Assembly (NCBI GenBank): GCA_027592745.1
Contig: JAQCLG010000012.1
Span: forward strand, 1 to 44,919
Length of the DNA: 44,919 bases
Direction of reading: 5' to 3'
Origin: Pseudomonadota bacterium
Lineage (GTDB): Bacteria; Pseudomonadota; Alphaproteobacteria; SP197
Below are positions 27,951-36,893 of this stretch, piece after piece; the first letter of the stretch is position 1; every line of letters begins with the position of its first letter. A program made the translations under genes and the position numbers. The notes beneath the pieces are model-generated. The model did not search any database. It saw only the letters and a program-made list of their open reading frames with translations, and was not told where the DNA came from.

Positions 27951-28867
27951 CGCGGGGCAGGCATTTCCTCGACATCGATGCGCTCGACGGGCCGATCCTG
28001 CGGTCGATCCTGGACGATGCCCACGACCTGAAGAAGCGCTGGAAGGCGGGCGACCGGCCGCGGCCGATGAAGGACCGCGTGCTGGCGACGATCTTCGAGA
28101 AACCCTCGACGCGCACGCGCGTGTCCTTCGACCTGGCGATGCGCCAGCTCGGCGGCGAGACGATCAACCTGTCGCCGGCCGACATGCAGCTGGGTCGCGG
28201 CGAGACCATCGCCGACACTGCCCAGGTGCTGTCGCGCTACGTCGATGCGGTCATGATCCGCACGACCGACCACCAGAAGATGATGGACCTTGCCAACCTT
28301 GGCGAGGTGCCGGTCATCAACGGCCTGACCGACCGCACCCATCCCTGCCAGCTGATGGCCGACATCATGACCTTCGAGGAACATGTCGGGCCGATCGAGG
28401 GCAGGAAGGTCGCCTGGGCCGGCGACGGCAACAACATGGCCTGCTCGTGGATCCATGCCGCGGTGCGCTTCGGCTTCGAGCTGCGCGTGGCCTGCCCGCC
28501 AAAGTACCGGCCGGTGCAGCGCGTGCTCGACTGGGCCGCCGAACACCAGGGCAGCGTGAAGATCGTCGAGACCGCCGAGGAGGCGGTCGAGAGCGTCGAC
28601 TGCGTGGTGACCGACACCTGGAAGTCGATGAGCGACGAACGGGCGGTCTCCGAGGAGATCGACACCGATGCGCTGGGCGCCTTCCAGATCGACGCGGCAC
28701 GCATGGCGCTGGCCAATCCGAAGGCGATCTTCATGCACTGCATGCCGATGTACCGCGGCAGCGAGGTGACCGCCGAGGTCGCCGACGGGCCGCAGTCGGT
28801 CGTTTACGACGAGGCCGAGAACCGGCTTCATGCCCAGAAGGCGATCATCAAGTGGTGCCTGACCTGA
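27947..28867 (+). CDS. argF: Ornithine carbamoyltransferase
   Basis: A 306-residue carbamoyltransferase making citrulline from ornithine and carbamoyl phosphate. The carbamoyl-phosphate site FEKPSTRTRVSF (about residues 50-61), DRTHPCQ (about 126-132) and the C-terminal HCMP motif, with Met where most relatives have HCLP, identify it. The ornithine loop reads DTWKSMSDE instead of the common DVWxSMG type. The start overlaps the argD stop by four bases and the end overlaps the hslO start region, so argD, argF and hslO are one operon. Confidence 0.96.
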   Translation: MTRGRHFLDIDALDGPILRSILDDAHDLKKRWKAGDRPRPMKDRVLATIFEKPSTRTRVSFDLAMRQLGGETINLSPADMQLGRGETIADTAQVLSRYVDAVMIRTTDHQKMMDLANLGEVPVINGLTDRTHPCQLMADIMTFEEHVGPIEGRKVAWAGDGNNMACSWIHAAVRFGFELRVACPPKYRPVQRVLDWAAEHQGSVKIVETAEEAVESVDCVVTDTWKSMSDERAVSEEIDTDALGAFQIDAARMALANPKAIFMHCMPMYRGSEVTAEVADGPQSVVYDEAENRLHAQKAIIKWCLT

Positions 28868-29787
28868 GCCAGCCGTCCGCCGGGCTCGATGCCATCCAGC
28901 CCTTCCAGGTCGAAGGGCTGCATCTGTCGGGCCGCCTGGTCCGCCTGAGCGAGACGGTCGACAGCGTGCTGCGCCAGCACGACTATCCGGTCGCTGTGTC
29001 GTCCCTGCTGGGCGAGCTGATGGCGCTGGCCGCGGCCCTGGGCAGCGGCCTGAAGTTCGACGGGCGCATGACCGTGGAGACCCGCGGCGACGGCCCGATC
29101 CGCCTGATCGCGGTCGACTACATGAGCAGCGGCCAGATGCGCGGCTACGCCAGCTACGATGCCGAGCGGGTGGCCGCGGCCCAGGGCACGTCCGCGGGGC
29201 CGGTGCCGCGCCTGATCGGCAACGGCCTGATGGCGCTGACCATCGACCAGGGGCCCCAGACCGAACTCTACCAGGGCCTGGTCAGCCTGGAGGGTGCGAC
29301 CCTGGCCGATTGCGCCCACAACTACTTCCGCCAGTCCGAGCAGATCGACACGGCGCTCAAGCTGGCGGTCGCCCACCGCGAGGGTAGCTGGCGGGCCGGG
29401 GCGCTGACCATGCAGCGCATCGCCGAACTGGGCGCGGGCGACACGCCGGTGCTCTCGGCCGACCGCGAGGACGACTGGCGCAAGGCCGTCGCCCTGCTGT
29501 CGACCGCGACCAGCGAGGAACTCACCGATCCCGGGCTTTCGAGCGAAACCCTGCTCTACCGCCTGTTCCACGAGGACGGCGTGCGGGTCTACGAGCGCAA
29601 GGACGTCAGCTTCGGCTGCACCTGTTCGGAGCAGCGTGCGATGGCCGTGCTTCGCCGCATCCCCGCCACAGAGATCGACGATCTTCTGGTCGACGGCGTC
29701 GTCGAGGTGGTCTGCCAGTTCTGCAATCGACGCCAGGTCTTTACGCCTGAAGAAATCGCCACGCGCGATGAAGGAGAGTCGACATGA
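28855..29787 (+). CDS. hslO: Redox-regulated chaperone Hsp33
   Basis: A 310-residue Hsp33 holdase that is switched on by oxidative stress. The C-terminal redox switch has the four zinc Cys as GCTCSEQ (CxC) and CQFC (CxxC). The N-terminal domain has LLGELMALAAALGSGLKF and the signature region YFRQSEQIDTALKL. There is no ATG near the expected start; GTG at 28855 (or the adjacent GTG at 28852) fits, with AGAAGG upstream, and lies inside the end of argF. Upstream extension of the frame is argF in another frame. hslO next to argF is a common alphaproteobacterial arrangement. Confidence 0.94.
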   Translation: MPDLSQPSAGLDAIQPFQVEGLHLSGRLVRLSETVDSVLRQHDYPVAVSSLLGELMALAAALGSGLKFDGRMTVETRGDGPIRLIAVDYMSSGQMRGYASYDAERVAAAQGTSAGPVPRLIGNGLMALTIDQGPQTELYQGLVSLEGATLADCAHNYFRQSEQIDTALKLAVAHREGSWRAGALTMQRIAELGAGDTPVLSADREDDWRKAVALLSTATSEELTDPGLSSETLLYRLFHEDGVRVYERKDVSFGCTCSEQRAMAVLRRIPATEIDDLLVDGVVEVVCQFCNRRQVFTPEEIATRDEGEST

Positions 29788-30404
29788 CATTGGCCCGTTT
29801 CGATCGCCGCAATGCGCTGGTCCTTGCAGGGTCCGGCCTTGCCACCCTCCTGCTTGGCGCCTGCCAGACCAGCGTCGACCGCACCGTCTGGCCCGACATC
29901 ACGTTCAACCACCGCGAACCCGTGGCGATGTCGGTGGCTGGCGTCGAGGTCAGCGACGTCTCAGGCCCCGGCGCCGTGCAGCCGCCGGCCTACGACATCC
30001 GCAACGCCCTGCCGGTCTCGCCCCTGGCGACCATGGATGCCTGGGCGCACCAGCGCATCAACGCCCTGGGGGGCTACGGCACCGCGCTGATGAAGATCAC
30101 CGAGAACCGTTTCGTTGAGGTTCCGCTGGAGACCGAACAGGGGGTCGGCGGTCTCTTCACCAACAGCCAGTCGGAGCGCTACGAGGGCGCCATGACGGTG
30201 CGCATCGAGATCGTCGGCGATCCGGCCGGCCAGGGGTTCGTCGAGGCCCGCTCCGCGGCGAGCCGGACGGTGCCCGAGGACTACAGCATCAACCAGCGCG
30301 AACAGGCGCTCTACGACATGATCGCCACGATCGTGAAGAACCTCGACGAACGCCTGGTCGCCGAGATGCGCGCCAACCTGTCGCGCTGGGTCATGATGGG
30401 CTGA
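29784..30404 (+). CDS. Lipoprotein, function unknown, last gene of the arg-hslO operon
   Basis: A 206-residue protein with an Arg-rich N-terminus (RFDRRN) followed by a lipoprotein signal LATLLLGAC (Cys about 27). It overlaps the hslO stop by four bases (ATGA), so it is translationally coupled. The remainder has no Cys or membrane segment and ends in an amphipathic helix (MIATIVKNLDERLVAEMRANL). I do not recognise a named domain. Its place behind hslO suggests an envelope role but does not prove it. Confidence 0.85.
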   Translation: MTLARFDRRNALVLAGSGLATLLLGACQTSVDRTVWPDITFNHREPVAMSVAGVEVSDVSGPGAVQPPAYDIRNALPVSPLATMDAWAHQRINALGGYGTALMKITENRFVEVPLETEQGVGGLFTNSQSERYEGAMTVRIEIVGDPAGQGFVEARSAASRTVPEDYSINQREQALYDMIATIVKNLDERLVAEMRANLSRWVMMG

Positions 30405-30421
30405 AGGCTTCCCGTTCCCGC

Positions 30422-31804
30422 TCAGTCCAGCGGCGGGCGTCGCCGGCCGTAGCCGGTGGCGGCCTCGTAGGCCGCGGCGACCTGGAGCACCAGGAGGTCG
30501 GCGCCGGGCCGTCCGACCACCTGCAGGCCGCGCGGCACCCCGGAGACCGAAAAGCCGCAGGGCACGGTGCAGGCCGGCAGCCCCAGCAGGGGCGCGGCAA
30601 AGAGCAGCGACCAGTCCATGGCGTCGCCGGCGTCGTTGTCGTCGAAACCGAAGGGGTCCTGCAGGTCGTCGGGCCAGACCAGGACGTCGTGGCGCGCGAA
30701 GGCCGCGACGACGTCGGCCCACAGGCGGTGGCGGCGCGTCTCGGCATCCATCAGTGCGGCGCCGTCGCGGCCGCGCGACCAGTGGTAGTTGCGCTCCAGG
30801 CGGTGGTCGAGACCGCGCCCGACCGCCGGCTCGACCTCGCGCGCAACACGCTGGTAGGCGAGCAGCGCATAGGCATCGTAGATGCCCTCGTGATCGATGT
30901 CGCAGGTCTCGATGCGGCAGCCCAGGCGTTCGAACACCGCCTTCTCGCGATCGAAGGCCGCGCCGATGTCGGGGTCCATGGGCAGGCTGCCGTGGTCGCG
31001 GCTCCAGCCGATCGAAAGCCCCTGCATGTCGCGGGCGAGTTCGGGCAGGCCCGGCGGGAAGGGCGCCTGGACGACCACGGGGCAGCGCGGGTCGGGGCCG
31101 GCGAGCGCCGAGAGGAAGAGCGCGGCATCGGCGACGGTGCGCGCCATGGGGCCGGGCGTGTTCATGTTGTGCCACATCAGGGGATTGGGCACGTCAGGGA
31201 TCATCCAGGAGGTCGGGCGGTGGCCGACGATGTTGTTCCAGGCCGCCGGGTTGCGCACCGAGCTGCCGATGTCGGAACCGTCGGCCAGCGCGCACAGGCC
31301 GGCGGCCAGGGCGGCACCTGACCCGCCGCAGCTCGCTCCGGGCGCCAGCGCAGGGTTCCAGGGATTGCGCGTCGGGCCGAAGACGGGATTGTCGCAGGTG
31401 TTCATCGCCATCGTGTATTCGGGCGTGTTGAGCTTGCCCAGAATGATGGCGCCGGCGGCCTTCTCGCGCTCGACCACCAGATGATCGAAATCGGGGACGT
31501 GGTCCCTGAAGGCGAGCGAGGCGAGGGTCGTGCGGATGCCCCTCGTGGGGAAGCAGTCCTTGACGCCGATCGGCAGGCCGTGAAGCACGCCGCGGGCCGT
31601 GCCAGCCGCGCGCGCGGCATCGGCGGCGGCAGCCTCCTTGCGCGCCTCGTCCAGGCGCAGGGTGACGAAGGCGTTGAGCAGGGGGTTGTGGCGCTCGATG
31701 CGGGCGGCATGGGCGTCCAGCAGCTCGACGCAGGAGATCGCCCTGGCATCGAGCAGAGCCTTCTGCGCGTGGGCAGGCAGGAAACAGAGATCGTCGGCGT
31801 TCAT
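30422..31804 (-). CDS. Amidase signature family hydrolase
   Basis: A 460-residue amidase signature enzyme with the Ser-Ser-Lys triad: Lys in GLPIGVKDCF (about residue 79), the Gly/Ser-rich GASCGGSGAALAAG (about 154-167), and SDIGSSVRNPAA (about 175-186), where the second Gly of the usual GGS is Ser. It cleaves an amide bond of an unknown compound. It lies 11 bases behind argE and is likely the third gene of the trkH-argE-amidase operon. ATG 31804 is the family-like start. Convergent with the lipoprotein gene. Confidence 0.9.
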   Translation of the reverse strand: MNADDLCFLPAHAQKALLDARAISCVELLDAHAARIERHNPLLNAFVTLRLDEARKEAAAADAARAAGTARGVLHGLPIGVKDCFPTRGIRTTLASLAFRDHVPDFDHLVVEREKAAGAIILGKLNTPEYTMAMNTCDNPVFGPTRNPWNPALAPGASCGGSGAALAAGLCALADGSDIGSSVRNPAAWNNIVGHRPTSWMIPDVPNPLMWHNMNTPGPMARTVADAALFLSALAGPDPRCPVVVQAPFPPGLPELARDMQGLSIGWSRDHGSLPMDPDIGAAFDREKAVFERLGCRIETCDIDHEGIYDAYALLAYQRVAREVEPAVGRGLDHRLERNYHWSRGRDGAALMDAETRRHRLWADVVAAFARHDVLVWPDDLQDPFGFDDNDAGDAMDWSLLFAAPLLGLPACTVPCGFSVSGVPRGLQVVGRPGADLLVLQVAAAYEAATGYGRRRPPLD

Positions 31805-31815
31805 CGGGGTTTCCT

Positions 31816-32982
31816 TCAGGCGGCGAGGCGTTCGATCAGGCGGGTGAGGAAGGCGCGGCATTCCTCGACCTGGGCAAGGGCGATGAACTCGTTGGGCTGA
31901 TGGGCCTGGGCGATGTCGCCGGGGCCGCAGACCACGGCGGGGAAACCGCCCTGCTGGAAGATGCCGGCCTCGGTGGCAAAACTCGCCTGGCTGGTGCTGT
32001 TGGCGCCGGTCAGGGCCAGGGCCAGTTCGGTCGCCGGCGAGGCCGCATCGGGCTTGAGCGGCGGCACGTTGGCACGCAGCGTGGTGGTGACCTCGCACAC
32101 CGGGTTCTGCGCCTGCATCTTCGCCCGCAGGCCATCGAGGCAGGCGAAGGCGCGGGCTTCGATCTCGGCGGGATCGTCGGTCGGCATGGTGCGGTAGTGC
32201 CAGTTCACCAGGCAGTCCTGGGCGATGATGTTGTTGGCCGTGCCGCCCTGCAGGACGCCGACCTGGATGGTCGTGTAGGGCGGCACGAAGCCGAGGTCGG
32301 GACGGGCGCGGGTCTGGTACTCCTCGAACATGTCGTCGAGGAAGGCGACGAAACGGGCCGCGGCATGGGTCGCGCTGACGCCGATGTGGGTCGCGCTGGA
32401 ATGGGCCGGCACGCCGCGGAAGGTCGTGATGTAGCCGGCGATGCCCTTGTGGGCGTCGACCACGGTCATCATCGTGGGTTCGCCGATCAGGGCGGCGCGC
32501 GGGCGGATGCCCTGGGCCTTGACGTCGGCGATCAGGCCGTGGACGCCCAGGCAGCCGATCTCCTCGTCGTAGGACAGCGCGAAATGGATCGGTGCGGAAA
32601 GCCGGCGGGCCTGGAACTGCGGCACCATGGCGAGCGCCACGGCGATGAAACTCTTCATGTCGCTGGTGCCTCGGCCGTAGAGGCGGCCGTCCTTCTCGAC
32701 CACCTGGAAGGGATCGCTGTCCCAGGGCTGGCCGTCGACCGGCACGACATCGGTGTGGCCCGACAGCACGATGCCGCCGTCGCCCTTCTCCCCGATGGTG
32801 GCGAAGAGATTGGCCTTGTGGCCGTCCGCGTCGCGGGAGAGCGAACTCTCGATGCCCCAGCCCTTCAGGTAGTCGGCGACCCAGGCGATTAGCTCCAGGT
32901 TGGAATTGCGGCTGGTCGTGTCGAACGCGATCAGGCGGTCGATCATCTCTCGCGGGGTCATGGTCTGGCCAGGCACGGTCAT
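31816..32982 (-). CDS. argE: Acetylornithine deacetylase (M20 family)
   Basis: A 388-residue zinc metallohydrolase of the M20 family, releasing ornithine from N-acetylornithine. The metal ligands and active site are seen in LSGHTDVVPVDGQPWDSDPF, YGRGTSDMKSF, YDEEIGCLG (catalytic Glu) and the C-terminal AQAHQPNEFI (last His). Its length and the SDMKSF motif favour ArgE over the related DapE. The start codon overlaps the trkH stop by four bases (ATGA), which indicates tight coupling of translation. It faces argD and argF on the other strand about 4 kb away. Confidence 0.93.
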   Translation of the reverse strand: MTVPGQTMTPREMIDRLIAFDTTSRNSNLELIAWVADYLKGWGIESSLSRDADGHKANLFATIGEKGDGGIVLSGHTDVVPVDGQPWDSDPFQVVEKDGRLYGRGTSDMKSFIAVALAMVPQFQARRLSAPIHFALSYDEEIGCLGVHGLIADVKAQGIRPRAALIGEPTMMTVVDAHKGIAGYITTFRGVPAHSSATHIGVSATHAAARFVAFLDDMFEEYQTRARPDLGFVPPYTTIQVGVLQGGTANNIIAQDCLVNWHYRTMPTDDPAEIEARAFACLDGLRAKMQAQNPVCEVTTTLRANVPPLKPDAASPATELALALTGANSTSQASFATEAGIFQQGGFPAVVCGPGDIAQAHQPNEFIALAQVEECRAFLTRLIERLAA

Positions 32983-34430
32983 TCTCTCCAGAACGCGGGG
33001 GTGAACAGGACAAGCACGGTGAACATCTCCAGGCGGCCCATCAGCATGCCCAGGCAGAGCAGGAACTTGGCGGTGTCGGGCAGGGTCGAATAGTTGCCCT
33101 GCGGACCGATCGTGGGGCCAAGTCCCGGGCCGATGTTGCCCAGGGCGGCGGCGGCACCCGAGGCGCTGGTGATGAAATCGAGGTCGTGGGCGGCAAGCCC
33201 CAGGGTGAGCAGGAAGAAGCCGCCGATCAGGATGACGAGGTAGGCGTTGACCGCCTGGGCGACTGGCTCGGTGATCTGCACGTTGTTGTAGTGGGCGACG
33301 AAGACGCCGTGGCGCAGCATCAGCCGGCGCAGCTGGGTGTAGACCGTGGCGACCAGGACATGGACGCGGAACATCTTGATGCCGCCGGCGGTCGAACCGC
33401 TGCAGCCGCCCAGGAAGAAGAGGACGAAAAAGACGGCGACGCCGAAGCCGCCCCAGGTGCTGAAGTCGTCGGAGGCGTAGCCGGTGGTCGTGGCGATGGC
33501 GATGACGTTGAAGGCGGTATCGCGCAGGACGTCCCAGAAGTCGCCTTCGGCCGATCCCAGGTGCAGGCGCCAGGCGGTGAGCACCAGGATGGCGCTGGCG
33601 ACGATGCCGGCGAACCACTTCACCTGGGTGTCGCGCCAGAGATAGACCACGCGGCCGCGCACGAACTGCATGTAGATGACGAAGGGCAGCGAACCCAGGA
33701 CCATGAAGACCATGGCGACCAGCTCGACCTTGACGTTGTCGAAGATCGCGATCGAGCTGTCGTGGGTCGAGAAGCCGGCGGTCGAGACGGTCGTCATGGC
33801 GTGGATCATCGCCTCGAAGCCGGTCATGCCGACCGCCCAGTAGGCCAGGAAACAGAGCACCGAAAAGACGAGGTAGATCGTGGCGATGACCACCGCGATG
33901 CGCACGGTGCGCGGCAGCATCTTTTCCTGGTCGGTCGATTCGGTCTGGAAGAGCTGCATGCCGGCGATGCGCAGCATGGGCAGCACGGCAACCGCCGTGA
34001 CGATGATGCCGATGCCACCCAGCCACTGCAGCAGGCCGCGCCAGACCAGGATGCCCGCGGGCATGTTCTGCAGCCCGACCATGACCGTCGCCCCGGTGGT
34101 GGTCAGGCCTGCCGTCGCCTCGAAGAAGGCGCCGGTGTAGTCCAGCCCGACCTCGGCGAAGGCAAAGGGCAGGGCGGCAAAGGCGCAGAGCACGACCCAG
34201 GAGAGCGTGGTGAGCAGGAAGGCCTGGCGCACGGTGAGGCCGGTGTTGCCGGTGCGGTTGGTCAGGAACAGCGCCAGGCCGACGAACAGCGTCAGGAAAC
34301 CGGCGCCAAGGAAGACGCGCCAGTCGTCGTTGCCCTCGATCAGGTCGGCAAGCATGGGGATGAACATGGCCAGCGCAAGCGTGGCCAGGAGGATGCCGAT
34401 GACCTGAAAGATGGGACGAAAATCGATCAC
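32979..34430 (-). CDS. trkH: Potassium uptake protein TrkH
   Basis: A 483-residue inner-membrane K+ channel-like subunit of the Trk system with many membrane segments. The four selectivity-filter-like Gly turns are seen in ATAGLTTTGATV, TTVSTAGFSTHD, IATTTGYASDDF and ALGNIGPGLGP. The C-terminus ends FTPAFWRE as in the family. GTG 34430 (VIDFRPIFQVIG) is the chosen start; another GTG at 34466 is possible. The regulatory partner TrkA is not in the window. It is first in an unusual trkH-argE-amidase operon. Confidence 0.94.
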   Translation of the reverse strand: MIDFRPIFQVIGILLATLALAMFIPMLADLIEGNDDWRVFLGAGFLTLFVGLALFLTNRTGNTGLTVRQAFLLTTLSWVVLCAFAALPFAFAEVGLDYTGAFFEATAGLTTTGATVMVGLQNMPAGILVWRGLLQWLGGIGIIVTAVAVLPMLRIAGMQLFQTESTDQEKMLPRTVRIAVVIATIYLVFSVLCFLAYWAVGMTGFEAMIHAMTTVSTAGFSTHDSSIAIFDNVKVELVAMVFMVLGSLPFVIYMQFVRGRVVYLWRDTQVKWFAGIVASAILVLTAWRLHLGSAEGDFWDVLRDTAFNVIAIATTTGYASDDFSTWGGFGVAVFFVLFFLGGCSGSTAGGIKMFRVHVLVATVYTQLRRLMLRHGVFVAHYNNVQITEPVAQAVNAYLVILIGGFFLLTLGLAAHDLDFITSASGAAAALGNIGPGLGPTIGPQGNYSTLPDTAKFLLCLGMLMGRLEMFTVLVLFTPAFWRE

Positions 34431-34569
34431 GCCCTGTGCCCGCCGTCCTGCCCGCGTGGAGCGCACCGTTAGAGACCGAATCCCTGCGCTTGTCGAACCC
34501 GCAGGCGCCGGTCAGGCCGCCGCGGCGATCATGGAAAGGCGGCCGGCGCCTGTCCAGCCGCGCGGCGGT

Positions 34570-35181
34570 TCAGGACATCTCGCCGCTGACCGGGTTGCCG
34601 ATGTGGGCGAGGAACTCGCGCCGGGTCGCTGCCTTGGTGCGGAAATCGCCGAGCATCCGGCTGGTCACCATGGTCACCCCGGTCTTGTGGATGCCGCGCG
34701 TGGTCATGCAGTGGTGCGTGGCCTCGACGACGACGCCGACGCCGCGCGGCTCCAGCATGTCGTTGATGGTGTCGGCGATCTGGGCGGTCAGGCGCTCCTG
34801 GATCTGCAGGCGCTTGGAGAAGACCTCGACCATGCGCGCCAGCTTGGAGATGCCCACGACCCGCTGGCGCGGCAGGTAGGCGATGTGGCAGCGCCCGATG
34901 ATCGGCGCGACATGGTGCTCGCAGAAGCTCTCGAAACGCACGTTGCGCAGGGCGACCATCTCGTCGTAGCCGTCGGTCTCGTCGAACGTGGTGCCCAGGA
35001 TCCCGGTGGGATCGACGCCATAGCCGGCGAACCATTCCTCGTAGGCGCGCACGACGCGCTTGGGCGTGTCGAGTAGGCCCTCGCGCGCGGGATCGTCGCC
35101 GGCCCAGCGCAGCAGGGTGCGCACGGCATCCTCGGCTTCGTCGCGGCTGGGGCGCTCAGGGCTCTTCTTGGGATCGGACAC
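34570..35181 (-). CDS. folE: GTP cyclohydrolase I
   Basis: A 203-residue type I GTP cyclohydrolase, first step of folate (tetrahydropterin) synthesis. ESFCEHH with the zinc Cys and His, [28 protein letters not shown] and [10 protein letters not shown] (second zinc Cys) are the family signatures. It lies 72 bases behind apaG on the same strand and may share its transcript. About 140 bases separate its end from trkH; this gap must hold the trkH promoter. Confidence 0.96.
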   Translation of the reverse strand: MSDPKKSPERPSRDEAEDAVRTLLRWAGDDPAREGLLDTPKRVVRAYEEWFAGYGVDPTGILGTTFDETDGYDEMVALRNVRFESFCEHHVAPIIGRCHIAYLPRQRVVGISKLARMVEVFSKRLQIQERLTAQIADTINDMLEPRGVGVVVEATHHCMTTRGIHKTGVTMVTSRMLGDFRTKAATRREFLAHIGNPVSGEMS

Positions 35182-35253
35182 GGTGGCGCAACTCCTCGCG
35201 CGGGTGGTCGGGTCTCTTAAACCAAGGGGTGCGGGCGGTCCAGCCGCGCGGCA

Positions 35254-35646
35254 TCAGTTGACGCGGCGCGCTTCGTGCGGGCTGTCGAGGGAAAAGGCCG
35301 GGACCAGGGCATCGAACATCTCGCCCGAGGCGGCCTGCATCTGGTAGCTGCCGGCCATGATGCCCGAGGGCGTCGAGAGCGGCGTGCCGCTGGTGTATTC
35401 GAAACTCTCGCCGGGTTTCAGCACCGGCTGCTCGCCGACGACGCCAGGACCCTGGACCTCGTGGAGCTGGCCGCGCCCGTCGGTGATCTTCCAGTGGCGC
35501 GTCAGCAGCTGCACGGTCTCGGGGCCCTCGTTGGCGATGGTCACCTGATAGGCCCACACGTAATGGCCCTGGGAGGGGTCGGACTGGCCCTCCAGGTAGG
35601 TCGGGTTGACGCTGACACGGATGCCGCGGGTGATTTCCTGATACAT
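35254..35646 (-). CDS. apaG: ApaG domain protein
   Basis: A 130-residue ApaG protein, an immunoglobulin-like fold linked to Co2+/Mg2+ homeostasis in enterobacteria; the exact role is uncertain. VNPTYLEGQSDP, HYVWAYQVTIANEG, HWKITDGRG, VQGPGVVGEQPVLKPGESFEYTSG (given here in part as family landmarks) and GSYQM are conserved. ATG 35646 is the start; a longer frame upstream runs through the antisense of tRNA-Gly and is an artefact. It precedes folE. Confidence 0.95.
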   Translation of the reverse strand: MYQEITRGIRVSVNPTYLEGQSDPSQGHYVWAYQVTIANEGPETVQLLTRHWKITDGRGQLHEVQGPGVVGEQPVLKPGESFEYTSGTPLSTPSGIMAGSYQMQAASGEMFDALVPAFSLDSPHEARRVN

Positions 35647-35715
35647 CGCCAAACTCCCGGCTCGAACGCGCGGCCTTGATCCTACGCCATCCATGGCCTT
35701 ATAGATCAACGCGAA

Positions 35716-35789
35716 GCGGGTGTAGTTCAATGGTAGAACGAAAGCTTCCCAAGCTTTAGACACGGGTTCGATTCCCGTCACCCGCTCCA
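35716..35789 (+). tRNA. tRNA-Gly (CCC anticodon)
   Basis: A 74-base cloverleaf with encoded CCA. Acceptor stem GCGGGTG/CACCCGC is fully paired, the anticodon stem AAAGC/GCTTT encloses TTCCCAA with anticodon CCC, and the T-arm has GGTTCGATTCCC. Discriminator base is T, as usual for bacterial tRNA-Gly. Confidence 0.95.
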
Positions 35790-35959
35790 GCCTTCCTGCA
35801 GCATTGCCGATTCCAGGGGGAGCAAAGGTTCTCCCGCGCTCGCAGCGACAGGTTGCGGCCATGGTCAGTTCGCCCTTCCTGGCCGCCAATCCCATTGTCT
35901 GGCATCTCCCGGCGCCGTCGGCCGATCCCGGCATGGCGCCTGATGGCGCCGGCCGTCTT

Positions 35960-35969
35960 GCTCTAGGCT
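35960..35969 (+). promoter_or_regulatory. Candidate -10 motif GCTCTAGGCT
   Basis: Ends 31 bases before the ATG at 36001, in the 210-base gap behind tRNA-Gly. The gap has no supported gene; a GGCGCC-TGAT-GGCGCC hairpin lies just before the motif. Confidence 0.3.
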
Positions 35970-36000
35970 GTGTGCCAGGACACGGGTGCGGGAGAGGGAC

Positions 36001-36876
36001 ATGGCGAAGGCGCGGGTGAGCGTTCTGGGCCTCGGCAGCATGGGGGGCGCTCTCGCGGAGGGCCTGATCGCCGCGGGGCACGGGGTGACCGTGTGGAACC
36101 GCAGCCCAGTGCGGACCGAGCCGTTCGCCGGTCGCGCGGCGATCGCTGCCGATGCCGCCGGGGCCATTGCTGCCAGCGAGATCGTCGTGCTCTGCGTGCT
36201 CGACCACGCCGGGGTCGGCGAGGTGCTCGGCCTGCCCGGCGTCCTGCCGGGGCTGGCGGGACGCACGCTGGTGCGCTTCACCGGAGCGACGCCTGGGCAG
36301 TCCCGTGCGAGCGCGGTGACGGTGGAGGCAGCGGGTGGGCGCTATCTCGACGGCTCGATCCTCACCTACCCGGAGACGATCCGAAGCGGTGCCGGCCAGA
36401 TCGTCTATTCGGGCGCGAGCGGCGCCTTCGAAAGCCATCGCAGCCTGTTCGAGGCGTGGGGCGAAGCGTTGTTCGTCGGGGCCGATCCCGGCACCTGCTT
36501 CGTGCTCGACAAGGCGGTCTTCGTCGTCCTCTACGGTGGCATGTTCTCCTTCCTGCAGGCGGCCGCGCTGGCCGATGCCGCCGGTATCGCGCCCGAGGTC
36601 TATCGTCGGGTCGCCGAACGCCAGTTCGAGGAACTGCGCCGCATCGTGCCGTGGTTCGCCGACCTGATGGCCCGCGGCGACTACAGCAATGCTGCTGCCA
36701 GTGTCAGGGTCAGCGCCGAGGCCTATGCGCCCGCCGCCGGCCTGTGCCGCGAGCTCGGCGTCGACGATCTTCTGCCCGCAACGCTCCAGGCCCTGTTCGA
36801 CCGCGCGCTGGCCGAAGGTCGCGGCGAGAACGAGATGGCGGCCTGCTTCGAGATGCTACGCCGACGCCGGGTTTGA
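36001..36876 (+). CDS. NAD(P)-dependent oxidoreductase, imine reductase/3-hydroxyisobutyrate dehydrogenase-like
   Basis: A 291-residue two-domain reductase. The Rossmann motif GLGSMGGALAEGL (about residues 10-22) and WNRSP after strand 2 suit NADPH. The region YLDGSILTYP then IVYSGASGAF and the linker helix DKAVFVVLYGGM follow the pattern of bacterial imine reductases more closely than that of 3-hydroxyisobutyrate dehydrogenases, where a Lys is catalytic. The physiological substrate is not known. GGGAGAGGGAC precedes the ATG. It stands alone between tRNA-Gly and the convergent ankyrin-like gene. Confidence 0.82.
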   Translation: MAKARVSVLGLGSMGGALAEGLIAAGHGVTVWNRSPVRTEPFAGRAAIAADAAGAIAASEIVVLCVLDHAGVGEVLGLPGVLPGLAGRTLVRFTGATPGQSRASAVTVEAAGGRYLDGSILTYPETIRSGAGQIVYSGASGAFESHRSLFEAWGEALFVGADPGTCFVLDKAVFVVLYGGMFSFLQAAALADAAGIAPEVYRRVAERQFEELRRIVPWFADLMARGDYSNAAASVRVSAEAYAPAAGLCRELGVDDLLPATLQALFDRALAEGRGENEMAACFEMLRRRRV

Positions 36877-36893
36877 GGCGTGTCCCGCCGTCG

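Noticed and set aside
28447-28854. N-terminal extension of the hslO frame
   Set aside because: It overlaps argF in another frame and is not part of the Hsp33 family; the real start is a GTG inside the end of argF.
35647-36438. Long N-terminal extension of the apaG frame containing GIEPVSKAWEAFVLPLNY
   Set aside because: It is the antisense of tRNA-Gly and continues antisense to the imine-reductase-like gene; the ApaG family starts at 35646.
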